Of a stretch of DNA of 7,685 nucleotides, positions 7,160-7,685 are shown in pieces. Below the pieces are notes generated by a model that saw nothing but the letters and a program-made list of their open reading frames with translations, made no database searches and was not told the DNA's origin. Within the stretch, counting starts at the first letter, position 1. Every line of letters begins with the position of its first letter. Source of the DNA: Candidatus Neomicrothrix sp. UBA2110 (GTDB taxonomy: Bacteria; Actinomycetota; Acidimicrobiia; Acidimicrobiales; Poriferisodalaceae); NCBI GenBank assembly GCA_002331465.1, contig DCYM01000135.1, positions 1 through 7,685 of the forward strand, read 5' to 3'. The position numbers and the translations under genes were made by a program.

Positions 7160-7183
7160 TGATCCCAGACTACGGTCACGTAC
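7160..7183. promoter_or_regulatory. compact divergent promoter with overlapping TAnnnT boxes, both transcripts probably leaderless
   Basis: This 24-bp gap lies between two divergent start codons. On the + strand TACGGT (7171-7176) ends 7 nt before ATG 7184. On the - strand TAGTCT (7172-7167) ends 7 nt before the ATG at 7159. The two boxes share the TA step at 7171-7172, exactly the centre of the gap. Neither gene has a clear Shine-Dalgarno motif, so transcription starting at or next to the ATG is the simplest reading. No -35 box is required by this reading; any would lie inside the opposite gene. Confidence 0.55.
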
Positions 7184-7685
7184 ATGAATCGCCCCATCGA
7201 GATCGTCCCCTCTGTGCTACCAGCGGACTTTTCTCGACTCGGAGAGGAATGCGTCGCTCTCGAAGCAGCCGGCGTGGACCGCATTCAGTGGGATGTCATG
7301 GACGGCAACTTTGTACCCAACCTAACCTTTGGGCCCGATGTCATTGCGTCTTGCCGAGAACACGTAGGGGTCATGTTCGAGGCCCATCTGATGGTCGCTA
7401 ACCCTGATGAGCTTCTTCACAGCTACATCGACGCAGGGTGTCAGATGGTCATCGTTCATGTGGAAACAACGTCCCATCTTCACCGCACTCTGGGCCGCAT
7501 ACGAGATCTCGGTTGCAGCCCTGCAGCCGCGCTCAATCCCTCCACTCACCTCGATTCAGTTGCTCACGTGCTCGACATGTTGGACATGGTGCTCATCATG
7601 ACGGTCAACCCGGGGTTCGGAGGCCAGGCCTACATCCAGAGCATGGAGCCTAAGGTGTCAACGCTCCAAGGCCTCATATCTGAGG
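7184..7685 (+). CDS. rpe: ribulose-phosphate 3-epimerase, 3' end cut by the window
   Basis: The first 167 residues of a protein normally about 220 long; the frame is open to the window edge. Rpe interconverts ribulose 5-phosphate and xylulose 5-phosphate in the pentose phosphate pathway, in the cytoplasm, as a metal-dependent TIM barrel. Seen: IVPSVLPADFSRLGEE (7-22), WDVMDGNFVPNLTFGP (36-51) with metal-ligand/catalytic Asp37, EAHLMV (66-71) with metal-ligand His68, VHVE (91-94), LNPST (117-121), and the phosphate-binding region MTVNPGFGGQ (139-148). The residue two before Asp37 is Gln35 (codon 7286-7288, CAG). The well-studied enzymes have a metal-ligand His there, as in E. coli HFDVMD. The second catalytic Asp lies beyond the window. 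ATG 7184 has no Shine-Dalgarno; the upstream TAnnnT box supports a leaderless start. The alternative frame starting at 7159 has no family resemblance. Confidence 0.93.
   Translation, partial: MNRPIEIVPSVLPADFSRLGEECVALEAAGVDRIQWDVMDGNFVPNLTFGPDVIASCREHVGVMFEAHLMVANPDELLHSYIDAGCQMVIVHVETTSHLHRTLGRIRDLGCSPAAALNPSTHLDSVAHVLDMLDMVLIMTVNPGFGGQAYIQSMEPKVSTLQGLISE

Noticed and set aside
7159..7401. 80-codon + strand frame beginning at the methyltransferase start
   Set aside because: It overlaps rpe in another frame, and its Arg/Ser-rich translation matches nothing; rpe starting at 7184 is clear from its motifs.

Overview
The window is an ordinary, densely coded stretch of bacterial chromosome with moderate GC content. 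It holds six genes that look real, five complete and one cut by the right edge. I see no tRNA, rRNA, CRISPR array, insertion sequence, integrase or phage gene. Several things point to an actinobacterium, perhaps a moderate-GC lineage such as an aquatic Acidimicrobiia member: a thiolase that resembles the mycobacterial FadA6 type, an alpha/beta hydrolase and a polytopic membrane protein of types I associate with actinobacteria, and start codons that look leaderless behind TAnnnT boxes. This assignment is an inference from remembered family resemblance and was not searched.

Layout from left to right. An alpha/beta hydrolase with a GHDWGG nucleophile elbow (54-797, +) is followed after 139 bp by a full-length CoxL/xanthine-dehydrogenase-type molybdopterin subunit (937-3207, +). 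No small FeS subunit or FAD subunit accompanies it in the window. A short gap (3208-3276) carrying a repeated AAACGTTT palindrome separates it from a convergent membrane protein (3277-4602, -), which resembles proteins annotated as 'fenitrothion hydrolase (FedB-like)'. That gene diverges from an acetyl-CoA acetyltransferase/thiolase (4672-5901, +). A GC-rich perfect hairpin (5929-5959) separates the thiolase from a convergent 5-methyluridine RNA methyltransferase with a TRAM domain and 4Fe-4S cysteines (5969-7159, -). That gene diverges from ribulose-phosphate 3-epimerase, rpe (7184-7685, +, truncated by the window edge), with only 24 bp between the two start codons.

How the genes work together: the left half (hydrolase, molybdenum hydroxylase subunit, thiolase) has a catabolic flavour, in which hydroxylation or hydrolysis of an organic substrate is followed by CoA-thioester cleavage. 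The genes are not one operon, and no substrate can be named. The right half (RNA methyltransferase, rpe) is housekeeping.

I found no convincing new multi-gene system. The points most worth a second look are the symmetric, overlapping leaderless promoter boxes between the methyltransferase and rpe, a glutamine at a metal-ligand histidine position in Rpe, the solitary CoxL-type subunit, and the poorly characterised membrane protein.
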